Positions 8,752 through 16,791 of a stretch of 64,000 bases of DNA are shown here, piece by piece (within the stretch, counting starts at the first letter, position 1; each line of letters begins with the position of its first letter). The notes beneath the pieces are model-generated. The model was given only the letters and a program-made list of their open reading frames with translations. It did not search any database and was not told the DNA's origin. Source of the DNA: Crocinitomix catalasitica ATCC 23190 (GTDB taxonomy: Bacteria; Bacteroidota; Bacteroidia; Flavobacteriales_D; Crocinitomicaceae); contig NZ_JHXV01000005.1 in the NCBI RefSeq assembly GCF_000621625.1, forward strand, positions 1-64,000. The letters run 5' to 3'. The position numbers and the translations under genes were made by a program.

Positions 8752-9069
8752 ATGGCAGTAGAGATAACAGAAGCGAACTACGACGAGATTGTTGGAAATT
8801 CGGACAAACCAGTAGTTTTAGACTTTTGGGCAGCATGGTGTGGACCTTGTAAAATGGTTGGACCATTAATTGATGAAATGCATACTGAGTATGAAGGTAA
8901 AGCAATAATAGGTAAAGTTGACGTTGATAATAACCCAGGAATAGCTGGTAAATTCGGTGTTAGAAACATACCAACTATCGTATATTTAAAAGGTGGTGAA
9001 GTTGTAGATAAATCTGTAGGAGCAGTTCCTAAAGCGCAGTTAACTGAAAAATTAGATGCAATTCTTTAA
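8752..9069 (+). CDS. trxA: Thioredoxin
   Basis: A 105-residue cytosolic thiol-disulfide oxidoreductase. The active site is WCGPC with Cys30 and Cys33, preceded by VVLDFWAAW. The conserved cis-proline motif is IPTIVYLKGGE. There is no signal peptide and the length is typical for TrxA. It is monocistronic and followed by a strong terminator. Confidence 0.95.
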   Translation: MAVEITEANYDEIVGNSDKPVVLDFWAAWCGPCKMVGPLIDEMHTEYEGKAIIGKVDVDNNPGIAGKFGVRNIPTIVYLKGGEVVDKSVGAVPKAQLTEKLDAIL

Positions 9070-9087
9070 GCATATAGATCTTTGATC

Positions 9088-9120
9088 AAAAAAAACCACT
9101 TCTAACGAGGTGGTTTTTTT
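9088..9120. terminator. Bidirectional terminator between trxA and the GT2 gene
   Basis: An 11-bp stem AAAACCACTTC-TAAC-GAGGTGGTTTT with one T-G wobble is flanked by an A-run and a T-run, so it can act on both strands. The last two bases of the convergent GT2 gene lie inside it. Confidence 0.85.
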
Positions 9121-10144
9121 ATTTAAAGTCATTTGGTTTTAATTCTGAAAAGGTGTGTTTACGTTGAATAAAACTGGTGAACACAATATTTTTCTTATAC
9201 AAACCTTTCTCATTAAAAATACCTTTTGATTGTTTAATATCCTTTCGTTTCTTTAAAATGTGAGATAGTTTTCCGTAGAAGTGAAAATGGGCTTTTATCA
9301 AAGCAATACAATGTCTGAATTGTAATTTTGAAATAAATAAAATACCTGCAAACCCATCTAAGATTAAACGTTTAAATATTTTTCCAAATAGCCAACCATC
9401 ATAATTTTTGGTGATCATGTAAAGACTATTTCTAAAATTTAAATAAGTTTTACGTGGATTCATGTAGTTTAACGTGCCTCCACCAACATGATAGACAGTT
9501 GAATCACAGCAAGCATAAATACTATAACCTAATCCTTTTAGACGCCAACAAAGGTCGATCTCTTCCATGTGCGCAAAAAAGTCCTCATCCAATCCTCCTG
9601 CTGCCCAATATTTTTCTGCTTCAATAAATAAACAAGCGCCAGTAGCCCAAAAAACTTCTCTATTCGAATTGTATTGGCCATTGTCTACTTCGGTATCACC
9701 GAATATCCGTCCTCTGCAAAAAGGATAGAAATCCTTATCTAAAAAACCTCCAGCGGCTCCTGCATGTTCAAATTTCGTTTTGTCGTGATAAGCTAAAACT
9801 TTCGGTTGAACGGCAACTATCTTCTTGTCAGATTCAAGTAATTCCAAACATGGGCTTATCCAGTTAGGACTTACTTCGATGTCCGAGTTCAATAGAACAT
9901 AATATTCAGCTTTAATTACCTTTAAAGCATCATTATAGCCCTTAGCAAAACCTCCATTACTTTCGTTAATGACAAGTTTAATATTAGGGTATTTATCTTT
10001 TATGAAAGTAACAGAATCGTCGGTAGAATTATTATCAGCAACATAAATGATAGCATTTTGACTATATTCTATTACAGATGGCAAGAATTTCTCTAAGAAA
10101 GAACGACCATTATAATTGAGTATAACTACAGCTATTTTATCCAT
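9119..10144 (-). CDS. Glycosyltransferase family 2 (rhamnosyl/galactofuranosyl-transferase-like)
   Basis: A 341-residue GT-A enzyme likely adding a sugar to a cell-surface glycan from an NDP-sugar. It begins KIAVVILNYNGRSFLEKFLPS and has the nucleotide-binding segment ADNNSTDDS, the metal motif LLNSDIEVSP, and the catalytic-region motif HMEEIDLCWRLKGLGY. The layout resembles WsaE/RfbF-type GT2 rhamnosyltransferases. C-terminal basic and aromatic segments may associate with the membrane. The acceptor is unknown and no polysaccharide cluster surrounds it. Confidence 0.9.
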   Translation of the reverse strand: MDKIAVVILNYNGRSFLEKFLPSVIEYSQNAIIYVADNNSTDDSVTFIKDKYPNIKLVINESNGGFAKGYNDALKVIKAEYYVLLNSDIEVSPNWISPCLELLESDKKIVAVQPKVLAYHDKTKFEHAGAAGGFLDKDFYPFCRGRIFGDTEVDNGQYNSNREVFWATGACLFIEAEKYWAAGGLDEDFFAHMEEIDLCWRLKGLGYSIYACCDSTVYHVGGGTLNYMNPRKTYLNFRNSLYMITKNYDGWLFGKIFKRLILDGFAGILFISKLQFRHCIALIKAHFHFYGKLSHILKKRKDIKQSKGIFNEKGLYKKNIVFTSFIQRKHTFSELKPNDFK

Positions 10145-10160
10145 GTTTAAATTTCGGAGG

Positions 10161-10168
10161 CAAATATA
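10161..10168 (-). promoter_or_regulatory. -7 element of the GT2 gene
   Basis: TATATTTG on the minus strand, 16 nt upstream of the ATG, fits TAnnTTTG. Confidence 0.55.
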
Positions 10169-10212
10169 AGAATCATATCAAATATTCTTGTCGAAATTAC
10201 GATAAGTTGAGC

Positions 10213-11658
10213 TTACATTCCTCCGTTATAGAAAATACCACTCTGTCCACCGAAGTGATCTTGTGATTCGGTATCATCAACGTTAATAGCAGATGAATTC
10301 CTTTTGTGTAAATCTACTTGCCATCTATAGTTTTGTAATTCGCCTTGCATATCAGAATGTAACAGGGGATAATCCTTAGAAACGAGATCAGGATTATAGA
10401 ATACAAACTTCACATTTGACCTTGCACCAATTCTGTAATAATGCCATATTTGATAAGGGTATGCACTTGGTTCGTTTGGGCGATCGATCATTGCATTTGG
10501 CGGTCCATATTTTAAGTGAATTCTTCCACGGTCCGTTTCATATCCAGCTTTAATATGTGTGCCAAATAATTTTTCGGCATATATTACTTGTTTTTTATAC
10601 TTTAACCAAGCTAAGTAGGGTTGGTCGGGACTTGTTTTTAACCAATAATTATAAAAGTATTTGAGCATATATGTCGTATCGTCACCTTTTAAAGTCTTTC
10701 TAATGTGCTCATATTCGTAACGTTCGCTTATTGCCATTAAACTTCCTAAATAATATTTGATGGAATCTGCCTTTATCGCCTTTTTAAATGATTGATCAAT
10801 TTGTAGATTGGCTATATCGACATTTTCCTTTATGTCATTCTCATTTCTTCTTTGAAAGAACGTAGATTGTGAAGCGATCGTATCATTATCTTTGTTAACC
10901 ACATGTAGCCAAAGGTCGTAATCTCCTGAAGGTAATTGATCAATTGGCAAAAAAATGATTGCCGGATTGACTTCCGCTGCTTTTAGTCTTTGGAATTTAA
11001 AGAAATCGGGGAGTGCTTGTCTACTGTTGAATTTATGAATGGATGCAGTAATTAGGAAAGGATCACCTTTTTGCATGGTAGATAAACTATTGTAGACTTC
11101 TGAATAAAATGCGAGTTTTGTTATTTCTGGGGGGAAATAATTGGTGAGATAAGGTAACATAAAGAACCCATTCTTTACAAAATTATTCTTTTCGTCACTT
11201 GCTTTAACATCCTCAAGAAAAGTAAGATCAGAAAATTTAATTTCACTTGTATTTAAAGTTTCAACTTCTAATAACTGTTTCCCAGTTACAATTTCACCTG
11301 TATTTAAGTCTTTAATTGATAATTCGTACGAATAACCTCCTGGTATCAACTGATATCTTTGCATGTCATAAAAATCCTCAACAGTTGAGTCTGACATTAG
11401 TGGAGAATTTAAAATATATTTATCAGCAACTATTGAACTATCGTCATGTGTAAATATTTGTGTGATTTCAATGCTTGCACTTAAGTTTCCGTTTTCGTCA
11501 GCAATATATTTCAAAGTTCCTGCATGAAATTGCAAACTAGTACTTATATATGGTTTATTTTCAGCTGTATAATAGATTTTGTATTGAAAATAAACTTTGG
11601 GTTTACTCAAACCAGCAAAAGAGATAGAAAGAAATATAAAGAGTAAAAGGTTGCGCAT
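10213..11658 (-). CDS. GWxTD domain-containing protein, exported
   Basis: A 481-residue exported protein with a signal peptide (1-18). The N-terminal half is beta-rich and resembles extracellular Ig-like or propeller modules. The C-terminal part has the GWxTD domain, here GYETDRGRIHLKYGPPN, so the first aromatic position is Tyr rather than Trp. This domain is widespread in Bacteroidota and related phyla and its function is unknown. The C-terminal tail (QDHFGGQSGIFYNGGM) is low-complexity. It has no operon partner; the GT2 gene follows after 68 bp with its own promoter. Confidence 0.8.
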   Translation of the reverse strand: MRNLLLFIFLSISFAGLSKPKVYFQYKIYYTAENKPYISTSLQFHAGTLKYIADENGNLSASIEITQIFTHDDSSIVADKYILNSPLMSDSTVEDFYDMQRYQLIPGGYSYELSIKDLNTGEIVTGKQLLEVETLNTSEIKFSDLTFLEDVKASDEKNNFVKNGFFMLPYLTNYFPPEITKLAFYSEVYNSLSTMQKGDPFLITASIHKFNSRQALPDFFKFQRLKAAEVNPAIIFLPIDQLPSGDYDLWLHVVNKDNDTIASQSTFFQRRNENDIKENVDIANLQIDQSFKKAIKADSIKYYLGSLMAISERYEYEHIRKTLKGDDTTYMLKYFYNYWLKTSPDQPYLAWLKYKKQVIYAEKLFGTHIKAGYETDRGRIHLKYGPPNAMIDRPNEPSAYPYQIWHYYRIGARSNVKFVFYNPDLVSKDYPLLHSDMQGELQNYRWQVDLHKRNSSAINVDDTESQDHFGGQSGIFYNGGM

Positions 11659-11800
11659 TTTATAATTTTAATTTAAAGTTACTGAATATTTACGAATCGT
11701 AGTAAATCAGTTGTTTTAAATGCATGTATCGTTGAGTTAAAGGTCAAGGAAATTAGGTTGTGTTTCTTTAAATAATTTTTTTAATTTTTTTCAATTTTAA

Positions 11801-11830
11801 TTTGTCAATAAGAAAAAATAACTATCTTTG
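11801..11830 (+). promoter_or_regulatory. Promoter of tRNA-Ser copy 1
   Basis: TTTG at 11801-11804 (-33) and TATCTTTG at 11823-11830 (-7) are 18 nt apart. The tRNA begins 7 nt after the -7 element, which calibrates the distance from this element to transcript starts in this genome. Confidence 0.75.
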
Positions 11831-11837
11831 CCGCCTC

Positions 11838-11925
11838 GGATAGTTGGCAGAGTGGTCGAATGCGGTAGTCTTGAAAACTATTGTACCGCAAGGTACCGGG
11901 GGTTCGAATCCCTCACTGTCCGCCA
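11838..11925 (+). tRNA. tRNA-Ser(UGA), copy 1
   Basis: An 88-nt type II tRNA. The acceptor arms GGATAGT and ACTGTCC pair over 7 bp with one T-G wobble, followed by G73 and an encoded CCA. The anticodon loop CTTGAAA gives anticodon UGA, reading UCA. The long variable arm (TTGTACCGCAAGGTACC) and GGTTCGAATCC T-arm identify it as serine. Its sequence is identical to copy 2. Confidence 0.97.
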
Positions 11926-11929
11926 AAAG

Positions 11930-11960
11930 AAAACCCATCAACATGTTGATGGGTTTTTTT
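11930..11960 (+). terminator. Terminator of tRNA-Ser copy 1
   Basis: A perfect palindromic stem, AAAACCCATCAACA / TGTTGATGGGTTTT, is followed by a T-run and starts 5 nt after the tRNA CCA. Confidence 0.9.
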
Positions 11961-12127
11961 GTGTTTTAAAACGCCAAAAGCTTGCTTTTGAGCGATTAAA
12001 AACACAAAAAAACACTAGTCCTCGCAGAGGACTTGAAGGTTTTTATGCTTGCCCAGGATAATAATCTGGGATCAACTTCACCTTACGAAATGAAATGAAG
12101 TTAATCCTCAAGCAAAACTATTGAGGA
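11961..12127. other. Hairpin-rich non-coding segment after tRNA-Ser copy 1
   Basis: Successive inverted repeats: GTGTTTT/AAAACAC enclosing AAAAGC-TT-GCTTTT (11961-12005); AGTCCTC-GCA-GAGGACT (12017-12033); CCCAG/CTGGG (12052-12070); GGAT-AACTTCA/TGAAGTT-ATCC (12069-12107); TCCTCAA/TTGAGGA (12105-12127). Parts recur after copy 2. No coding frame is convincing. Confidence 0.55.
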
Positions 12128-12210
12128 TTTAAAAAGATCTATTGTTTTTTTGGGATATTACTTTATTCTTTTTGATTTTTGTTTTTATAGTTAAACTATT
12201 TCAAATATTT

Positions 12211-12240
12211 TTTGTCAATAAGAAAAAATAATTATCTTTG
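12211..12240 (+). promoter_or_regulatory. Promoter of tRNA-Ser copy 2
   Basis: Same TTTG-18 nt-TATCTTTG layout as copy 1, with a single C to T change just ahead of the -7 element. Confidence 0.75.
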
Positions 12241-12247
12241 CCGCCTC

Positions 12248-12335
12248 GGATAGTTGGCAGAGTGGTCGAATGCGGTAGTCTTGAAAACTATTGTACCGCA
12301 AGGTACCGGGGGTTCGAATCCCTCACTGTCCGCCA
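12248..12335 (+). tRNA. tRNA-Ser(UGA), copy 2
   Basis: Identical over 88 nt to copy 1, with anticodon UGA, long variable arm and encoded CCA. It has its own promoter and terminator. Confidence 0.97.
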
Positions 12336-12339
12336 AAAG

Positions 12340-12369
12340 AAAACCCATCAACATGTTGATGGGTTTTTT
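12340..12369 (+). terminator. Terminator of tRNA-Ser copy 2
   Basis: The same palindromic hairpin as after copy 1, with a T-run one base shorter. Confidence 0.9.
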
Positions 12370-12521
12370 GTGTTTTAAAACGCCAAGTCCTCGTAGAGGA
12401 ATTGAAGGTTTTTATGCTTGCCTAGTATAATATTCTGGGATCAACTTCACTTACGTAATGAAATGAAGTAAGAGAAGGAGCCAAATAACTAATCCTTCTA
12501 AGAATCGAAATTGTCACGTTA
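12370..12521. other. Diverged 3' flank of tRNA-Ser copy 2
   Basis: It keeps the duplicated flank (AATTGAAGGTTTTTATGCTTGCC, then CCTAG...CTGGG, where a T-G wobble replaces a C-G pair) but lacks the outer hairpin. No gene is seen. Confidence 0.5.
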
Positions 12522-13118
12522 TCAATCATTCTTAATATCGCATAGGTTCACCGTCCAAATAATTTTTTCGGTCGTACCAAAAGTCTTTACTTTTCTTGTC
12601 AGTGTCACTTCAACGAATTTGTTTTCTATAATTGTCTTAGTAATGTTTCCTGCTTGATTATAAAAATTCATAGTATGTGTATATGAAATTGTTCCTGCAT
12701 AATTACTCGAATCGATAGCTGTAAGTTGGTCTTTAAACACAACATTACTTGCTAAACCTTCTATTTTGTGGTACTTCGATTTATAAACAGCACTAAAAAA
12801 GTCGTTAATTAAGATGTAGTCATTTTTACCCGTGATCATCTGTTCAGAAATTACACAACTGTTCGTATTGAATAAGGTTAAGGCAGATTTTTGGGAATGT
12901 AAACGTAATTTATCATCCAAATCTTTATTCGATATTAATTGGATATAATTACAAAAGTCTACGACTTTTTGCTTTGAGCGCGTCTCAAAAGCTATAATGT
13001 TTTCTGCGTCTAGCGTTGATTTGCTAAATTCATTTTCTAATGTTGAAGTTTCTTTTTGATTCGACTGTCCGAAACTAAAAACACTACTTAAAAGAAGTGC
13101 TATGAGTATTTTTTTCAT
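12522..13118 (-). CDS. Hypothetical exported protein
   Basis: A 198-residue protein with a signal peptide (MKKILIALLLSSVFSFGQ) and no recognised domain. Two conserved-looking beta-rich halves end in VTLTRKVKTFGTTEKIIWTVNLC. The pattern resembles small alpha+beta folds of the SnoaL/NTF2 kind, but this is only an impression. It lies 11 bp downstream of an HTH-like/TM gene on the same strand, so the two form an operon and probably act together at the envelope. Confidence 0.6.
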   Translation of the reverse strand: MKKILIALLLSSVFSFGQSNQKETSTLENEFSKSTLDAENIIAFETRSKQKVVDFCNYIQLISNKDLDDKLRLHSQKSALTLFNTNSCVISEQMITGKNDYILINDFFSAVYKSKYHKIEGLASNVVFKDQLTAIDSSNYAGTISYTHTMNFYNQAGNITKTIIENKFVEVTLTRKVKTFGTTEKIIWTVNLCDIKND

Positions 13119-13129
13119 ATCATATGCGT

Positions 13130-14065
13130 TTATTCTTGAATAAAACGGAGGTTAATAATTTTGTCATTTTTATACATTGTCTCAATGATTTCTATTGCTC
13201 CCAAACTTTTAAGTGGGGTGGTCAGCTTGTCAATGAATTCATTCTTATTAAACATTTCCATTCCTTTATTATCACGTGTAATTTGAAAAATGATGGCTTC
13301 ATCACTTATCATTCGGTCCAATTGCCTTCTTCTTTTTTCCCAATCTTTCACGTCTGAAGTTGCAAATAAAGATATCATCAAGGCGTAATCATCTCTTTGT
13401 AATTCAATTTTCTCTAAAATATCCTGGCCAGTTAGTTTTCTTTCAATCGTATCTGTTAAATAATAAGGAGCAGAAGCAATGAATTTTATAACTGGCTCAT
13501 GACTATTAATCGTTATACATCCTTGTTTATTACTAAGTAACTTTAAGGGGGACTCATGCTCTATAAGCAGCGTTACTTCCACGGTCGAATCAATTATTGA
13601 TTCGTGGGTATCTTTATCGTAAAAACAAAAATTATAACTTAGATTCGTATCCTTTTGCTGGAGATAGGGGATAAGACCTAATCCAATTGCTAAAAACACC
13701 ATTCCAATCAATCTCAACGAGAAACTACGTTTTTTAACCTTTTGATTATCATTTTCCTTTGGAAGGGAATCGACATTTTTAATTTGAAAGTCATCCCAAT
13801 TTTCATAGCCGGTATATTGGCTAAGAATATTGAGCATATCAATACGCGGTAATTTTTCATTCTCTCGGGGTTTTAAATGACTGTAAAACCAGCGTTCACT
13901 TATTCTTTCGTTTAGCTGATTGGATAAATCATCTTGAAAATTTCGAATCTCATTTCCAGTCCAATCATGGATGCTTTTATTGAACGATGGATTTTTATTG
14001 AGATAGACTTTTGCGACCTCTTCTTTCAATAAATAAAAAAACACGATAGCATTAGTTTTCCCCAT
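13130..14065 (-). CDS. Bacteroidota-type single-pass membrane protein with HTH-like N-terminal domain
   Basis: The start is set at the ATG at 14065 (MGKTNAIVFFYLLK), giving 311 residues; the open frame extends 44 codons upstream without a plausible initiation region. The N-terminal cytoplasmic part contains RISERWFYSHLKP and PRIDMLNILSQYTGYENWDDF, a helical domain common in Bacteroidota and resembling a degenerate HTH. A TM helix follows (RLIGMVFLAIGLGLIPYL, about 116-133), then an extracytoplasmic beta domain and a C-terminal alpha/beta domain. The family looks regulatory, but no function is established. It pairs with the downstream exported protein gene. Confidence 0.6.
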   Translation of the reverse strand: MGKTNAIVFFYLLKEEVAKVYLNKNPSFNKSIHDWTGNEIRNFQDDLSNQLNERISERWFYSHLKPRENEKLPRIDMLNILSQYTGYENWDDFQIKNVDSLPKENDNQKVKKRSFSLRLIGMVFLAIGLGLIPYLQQKDTNLSYNFCFYDKDTHESIIDSTVEVTLLIEHESPLKLLSNKQGCITINSHEPVIKFIASAPYYLTDTIERKLTGQDILEKIELQRDDYALMISLFATSDVKDWEKRRRQLDRMISDEAIIFQITRDNKGMEMFNKNEFIDKLTTPLKSLGAIEIIETMYKNDKIINLRFIQE

Positions 14066-14289
14066 GACTTCAAAAATAAGTAAACAAGAGAAAGTAATGT
14101 AATATAATCCTGAATTAAACTTTGCAAAACAATTTGCAAAACCTATGCAGCGCTTGTGCAGGAGTGTTTTTAGGTCAAATTCATACCATTGTCTCAATAA
14201 TAAACGAAATAGTTAAACATGATGAGATATCGTCTAAAAAATATTGACGGCAATACCTCAGAAACAATTAAAACACAATTATAGATCTT

Positions 14290-15195
14290 ATGAAAACAAT
14301 AAAAATTATTCTATTCGTCATTTGCCTTCCATCAACATTAATTTCCCAGATTTCAGGTAACCAAGTTTATGGCAATAATTCAGGATACTCGAATTATAAT
14401 GCGCCTAAAATTTATCAGCAAAAAAGTAGCATTACTTCAACAGCAACAACGGTGACTTTGAATGTTAATTTACTTTTAAATAAGCAGGCGGATTGGTATA
14501 TGCTTACAATAGGTACCAACCAAGAAGCGACGACAGTATCGGCGTGTAATAAAAAAATAAATCTGCGCATTACAGAATTTATTAAAGGGTTAAAAACTTT
14601 TGGAATTGAGAAGGATAATATTTATGTTGACTTTATATCTCAAACAAAAATTTATGATTATGAGGTTGGTCAAAGTCAAGCGCAACAGGTTGAAACGGGC
14701 TATGAAATAAAAAAGAACATCATTATCAAACTAAAGGATATAGATGTGATAGACCAACTAATAGAAATGGCATCACAACAAGAGATTTATGATATTATAA
14801 AAGTCGAATATATTGATGAAGATGTCAATAAAACATATGCAGAACTTTATAAAGAAGCCGTTTCATTAATTCAAGAGAGAATGAAGCTTTACCAAGAGAT
14901 TACAAATGTTCAATTAGCTGAAGGAGCAAGAATTTTGAATGATAATTTTTATTCAATTTCACCCAAAACGCAATACAAAAATTATCAAGCTTCTGAGAGT
15001 TCTAGTTTGAATATCCACAGACAGAATAGTCATTATTCACAAACTTATATTCAGAAGGAGTCCCGGAAGCAAAAGAGCTTTTATTATGACGGGATGCCTG
15101 CTGCTGGTTTTGATAGAATAATCAACAGTAATGAACCAAAAGTAGGACTACAATATGTGTTCAATTTGACCTTGCAATATGATGTAAAGGAATAA
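14290..15195 (+). CDS. SIMPL-domain (YggE/DUF541-like) exported protein, paralogue 1
   Basis: A 301-residue protein with a signal peptide (1-19, ending TLISQ). The core shows the SIMPL pattern: an ADWYMLTIGTNQEATTVSACNKKIN beta-alpha segment, a central amphipathic region (FGIEKDNIYVDFISQ), and GYEIKKNIIIKLKDIDVIDQLIEMASQQEIYDIIKVEY. SIMPL proteins are periplasmic or outer-membrane-associated and form oligomeric rings; YggE is linked to oxidative stress. Unlike YggE it carries a Gln/Ser/Asn-rich N-terminal linker and insert. A paralogue follows after 49 bp. Confidence 0.65.
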   Translation: MKTIKIILFVICLPSTLISQISGNQVYGNNSGYSNYNAPKIYQQKSSITSTATTVTLNVNLLLNKQADWYMLTIGTNQEATTVSACNKKINLRITEFIKGLKTFGIEKDNIYVDFISQTKIYDYEVGQSQAQQVETGYEIKKNIIIKLKDIDVIDQLIEMASQQEIYDIIKVEYIDEDVNKTYAELYKEAVSLIQERMKLYQEITNVQLAEGARILNDNFYSISPKTQYKNYQASESSSLNIHRQNSHYSQTYIQKESRKQKSFYYDGMPAAGFDRIINSNEPKVGLQYVFNLTLQYDVKE

Positions 15196-15244
15196 TTACA
15201 AGTCTTAATCTCAAATTATAAATAATACTCTTAAAAAGATAATA

Positions 15245-16192
15245 ATGAAAAAAATAATCACATTAATAATGACGACTTTCTTAAGTCAAGCAATAATTGC
15301 GCAAGTTTCAGGAAATATTAATTATCAAAATCAGGTGAGGTTTCCAGATCAAAACATTAATATAAACTTTCCTTCATCTAACGATTTATATTTAAGTGTA
15401 AAGGGGTTAGCGAATGTCAAAGCAGATTCATACGTCGCCATATTCAGCGTTACACAAGTCGGTAAAACGACATCAGAAGTAAACGGTTTAATTGATGAAA
15501 GATTATCGAAGGCCGAAACTGAAATTAAACTCAAAAAAGGAACCGAGGTATATATAGATATGATTTCATTCGTGCCTGTATATGAATATGAAATCGAGAA
15601 AAAATTATTTAGTAAAAAAAGCTATAACGAAGTTCCTAAAGGGTTCGAATTAAAGAAGAATATTCATATCAAATACTCCAACCCCATTCAACTTAATGAC
15701 TTCATTCGAATCCTTTCAAATCAAGAGATCTATGACTTGGTAAGGGTCGATTACTTCTCTTCAGCACTTGAAAATGTGAAAAAGGAGCTGATGAATAAGG
15801 CGAAATTGGCATTACAAGAAAAAGTCAAAAATTACGAATCAATTTTAGGAGCAACATTTGAGAGTAACGATAAGAGAATTATGGATGGTTTTAAAATGGT
15901 ATTACCAGTAGAAATGTACAAATCATACGCGTCATATAATAGTTCGTCACTTAACCTTAAGCGATCAACTAATGTGAACAATGCAAATAAAGGAACAACA
16001 TTATATTATCAGCCTATAATTGATAAGGAATTCGATTTTATTATCAATCCTACAATTCTAGAACCTGTTATTCAAGTGATGTACGAAATCAAATTGGTAA
16101 TTAATAGAGATAAAAAGGAAAACACAACAACAAAAGAGTATGTATTGATTACACCAAATGGTGATATGAAGAACATTCAGATGAATAATTAA
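15245..16192 (+). CDS. SIMPL-domain exported protein, paralogue 2
   Basis: A 315-residue paralogue of the preceding gene. It shares the signal peptide followed by VSGN, the ADSYVAIFSVTQVGKTTSEVN segment, the YEYEIEK...GFELKKNIHIKY motif and SNQEIYDLVRVDYF. The C-terminal part is longer and ends in a beta-rich VLITPNGDMKNIQMNN tail. The pair is probably co-transcribed. Overall identity looks moderate, so the duplication is old. Confidence 0.65.
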   Translation: MKKIITLIMTTFLSQAIIAQVSGNINYQNQVRFPDQNININFPSSNDLYLSVKGLANVKADSYVAIFSVTQVGKTTSEVNGLIDERLSKAETEIKLKKGTEVYIDMISFVPVYEYEIEKKLFSKKSYNEVPKGFELKKNIHIKYSNPIQLNDFIRILSNQEIYDLVRVDYFSSALENVKKELMNKAKLALQEKVKNYESILGATFESNDKRIMDGFKMVLPVEMYKSYASYNSSSLNLKRSTNVNNANKGTTLYYQPIIDKEFDFIINPTILEPVIQVMYEIKLVINRDKKENTTTKEYVLITPNGDMKNIQMNN

Positions 16193-16293
16193 AAATAAGA
16201 TTCGGTGGTGGGGTAATAAGCTTGAAATAATCGTGAAAGGTCATATTATTAGGAAGCAATAGCGGCTGATTCTATAGTCAATGCTCGTTTCCT

Positions 16294-16755
16294 TTAAGAT
16301 TTAATCTTAACCTCACCTTCTTCTTCTACAACCTCATATTGAATACCATCAGCTTCAATACTATTTAAATTAATTTCCTTTTGCAACAGTAAACTATCAT
16401 TCTTTGTGAATTCTTTAAATCTGAATTTGGGATTACTATTGACTTGACTTGAATTTTGAGGTTGCCTACCAGCGTAAAGCATAAGTGTTCCTGCGTACGG
16501 GGTTAATTTTACAGTTTTAGAATGACTTAAAAAACTATAAGCAGTGCCATTGGCGCTAAACCAAATGACAATTATATCTTTATTAGTGTTATTGACTAAT
16601 TCAATTTCTTTAAATCTTTTTTTGTCTGTTGGGAAGTTTTTAAACTGTGTATTATCAATGATGAAGTCACAATTTTTGAAAATTGATATTGTATCAAAAT
16701 ACTGGTTTTCGAGGATAGATTTTTTTTTCAAACTCAGCATTTTAAAAATAGTCAA
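16294..16755 (-). CDS. Hypothetical protein, 153 residues
   Basis: No family was recognised. It has no signal peptide. The sequence is mixed alpha/beta with a central beta-sandwich-like stretch (IELVNNTNKDIIVIWFSANGT) and an acidic C-terminus (YEVVEEEGEVKIKS). Translation could start at the first ATG or at Met6. It lies downstream of the tail-anchored protein gene on the same strand with 36 bp between them, so they are probably co-transcribed. Confidence 0.5.
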   Translation of the reverse strand: MTIFKMLSLKKKSILENQYFDTISIFKNCDFIIDNTQFKNFPTDKKRFKEIELVNNTNKDIIVIWFSANGTAYSFLSHSKTVKLTPYAGTLMLYAGRQPQNSSQVNSNPKFRFKEFTKNDSLLLQKEINLNSIEADGIQYEVVEEEGEVKIKS

Positions 16756-16791
16756 ATTAGGTTGCTCGGGGAGGAGTGGATAAGTTTCATT

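Larger units (their letters stand above)
11801..12470. repeat. Tandem duplication of promoter, tRNA-Ser, terminator and 3' flank
   Basis: The unit starts at TTTGTCAATAAGAAAAAATA (11801 and 12211) and covers promoter, tRNA, terminator and a flank reading TTGAAGGTTTTTATGCTTGCC. The tRNA is identical in both units while the flank has diverged. Unit 1 holds about 40 bp (around 11976-12016) missing from unit 2, and unit 2 ends near 12470. Confidence 0.85.

Noticed and set aside
11828-12061. 77-codon open frame on the plus strand
   Set aside because: It runs through the tRNA-Ser gene and its terminator; the reading frame is a by-product of the tRNA sequence.
12034-12110. Possible remnant of a GIY-YIG endonuclease gene after the tRNA
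   Set aside because: Such genes sit near tRNAs in some Bacteroidota, but translation here gives only EGFYACPG followed by stops, with no GIY or YIG motif.
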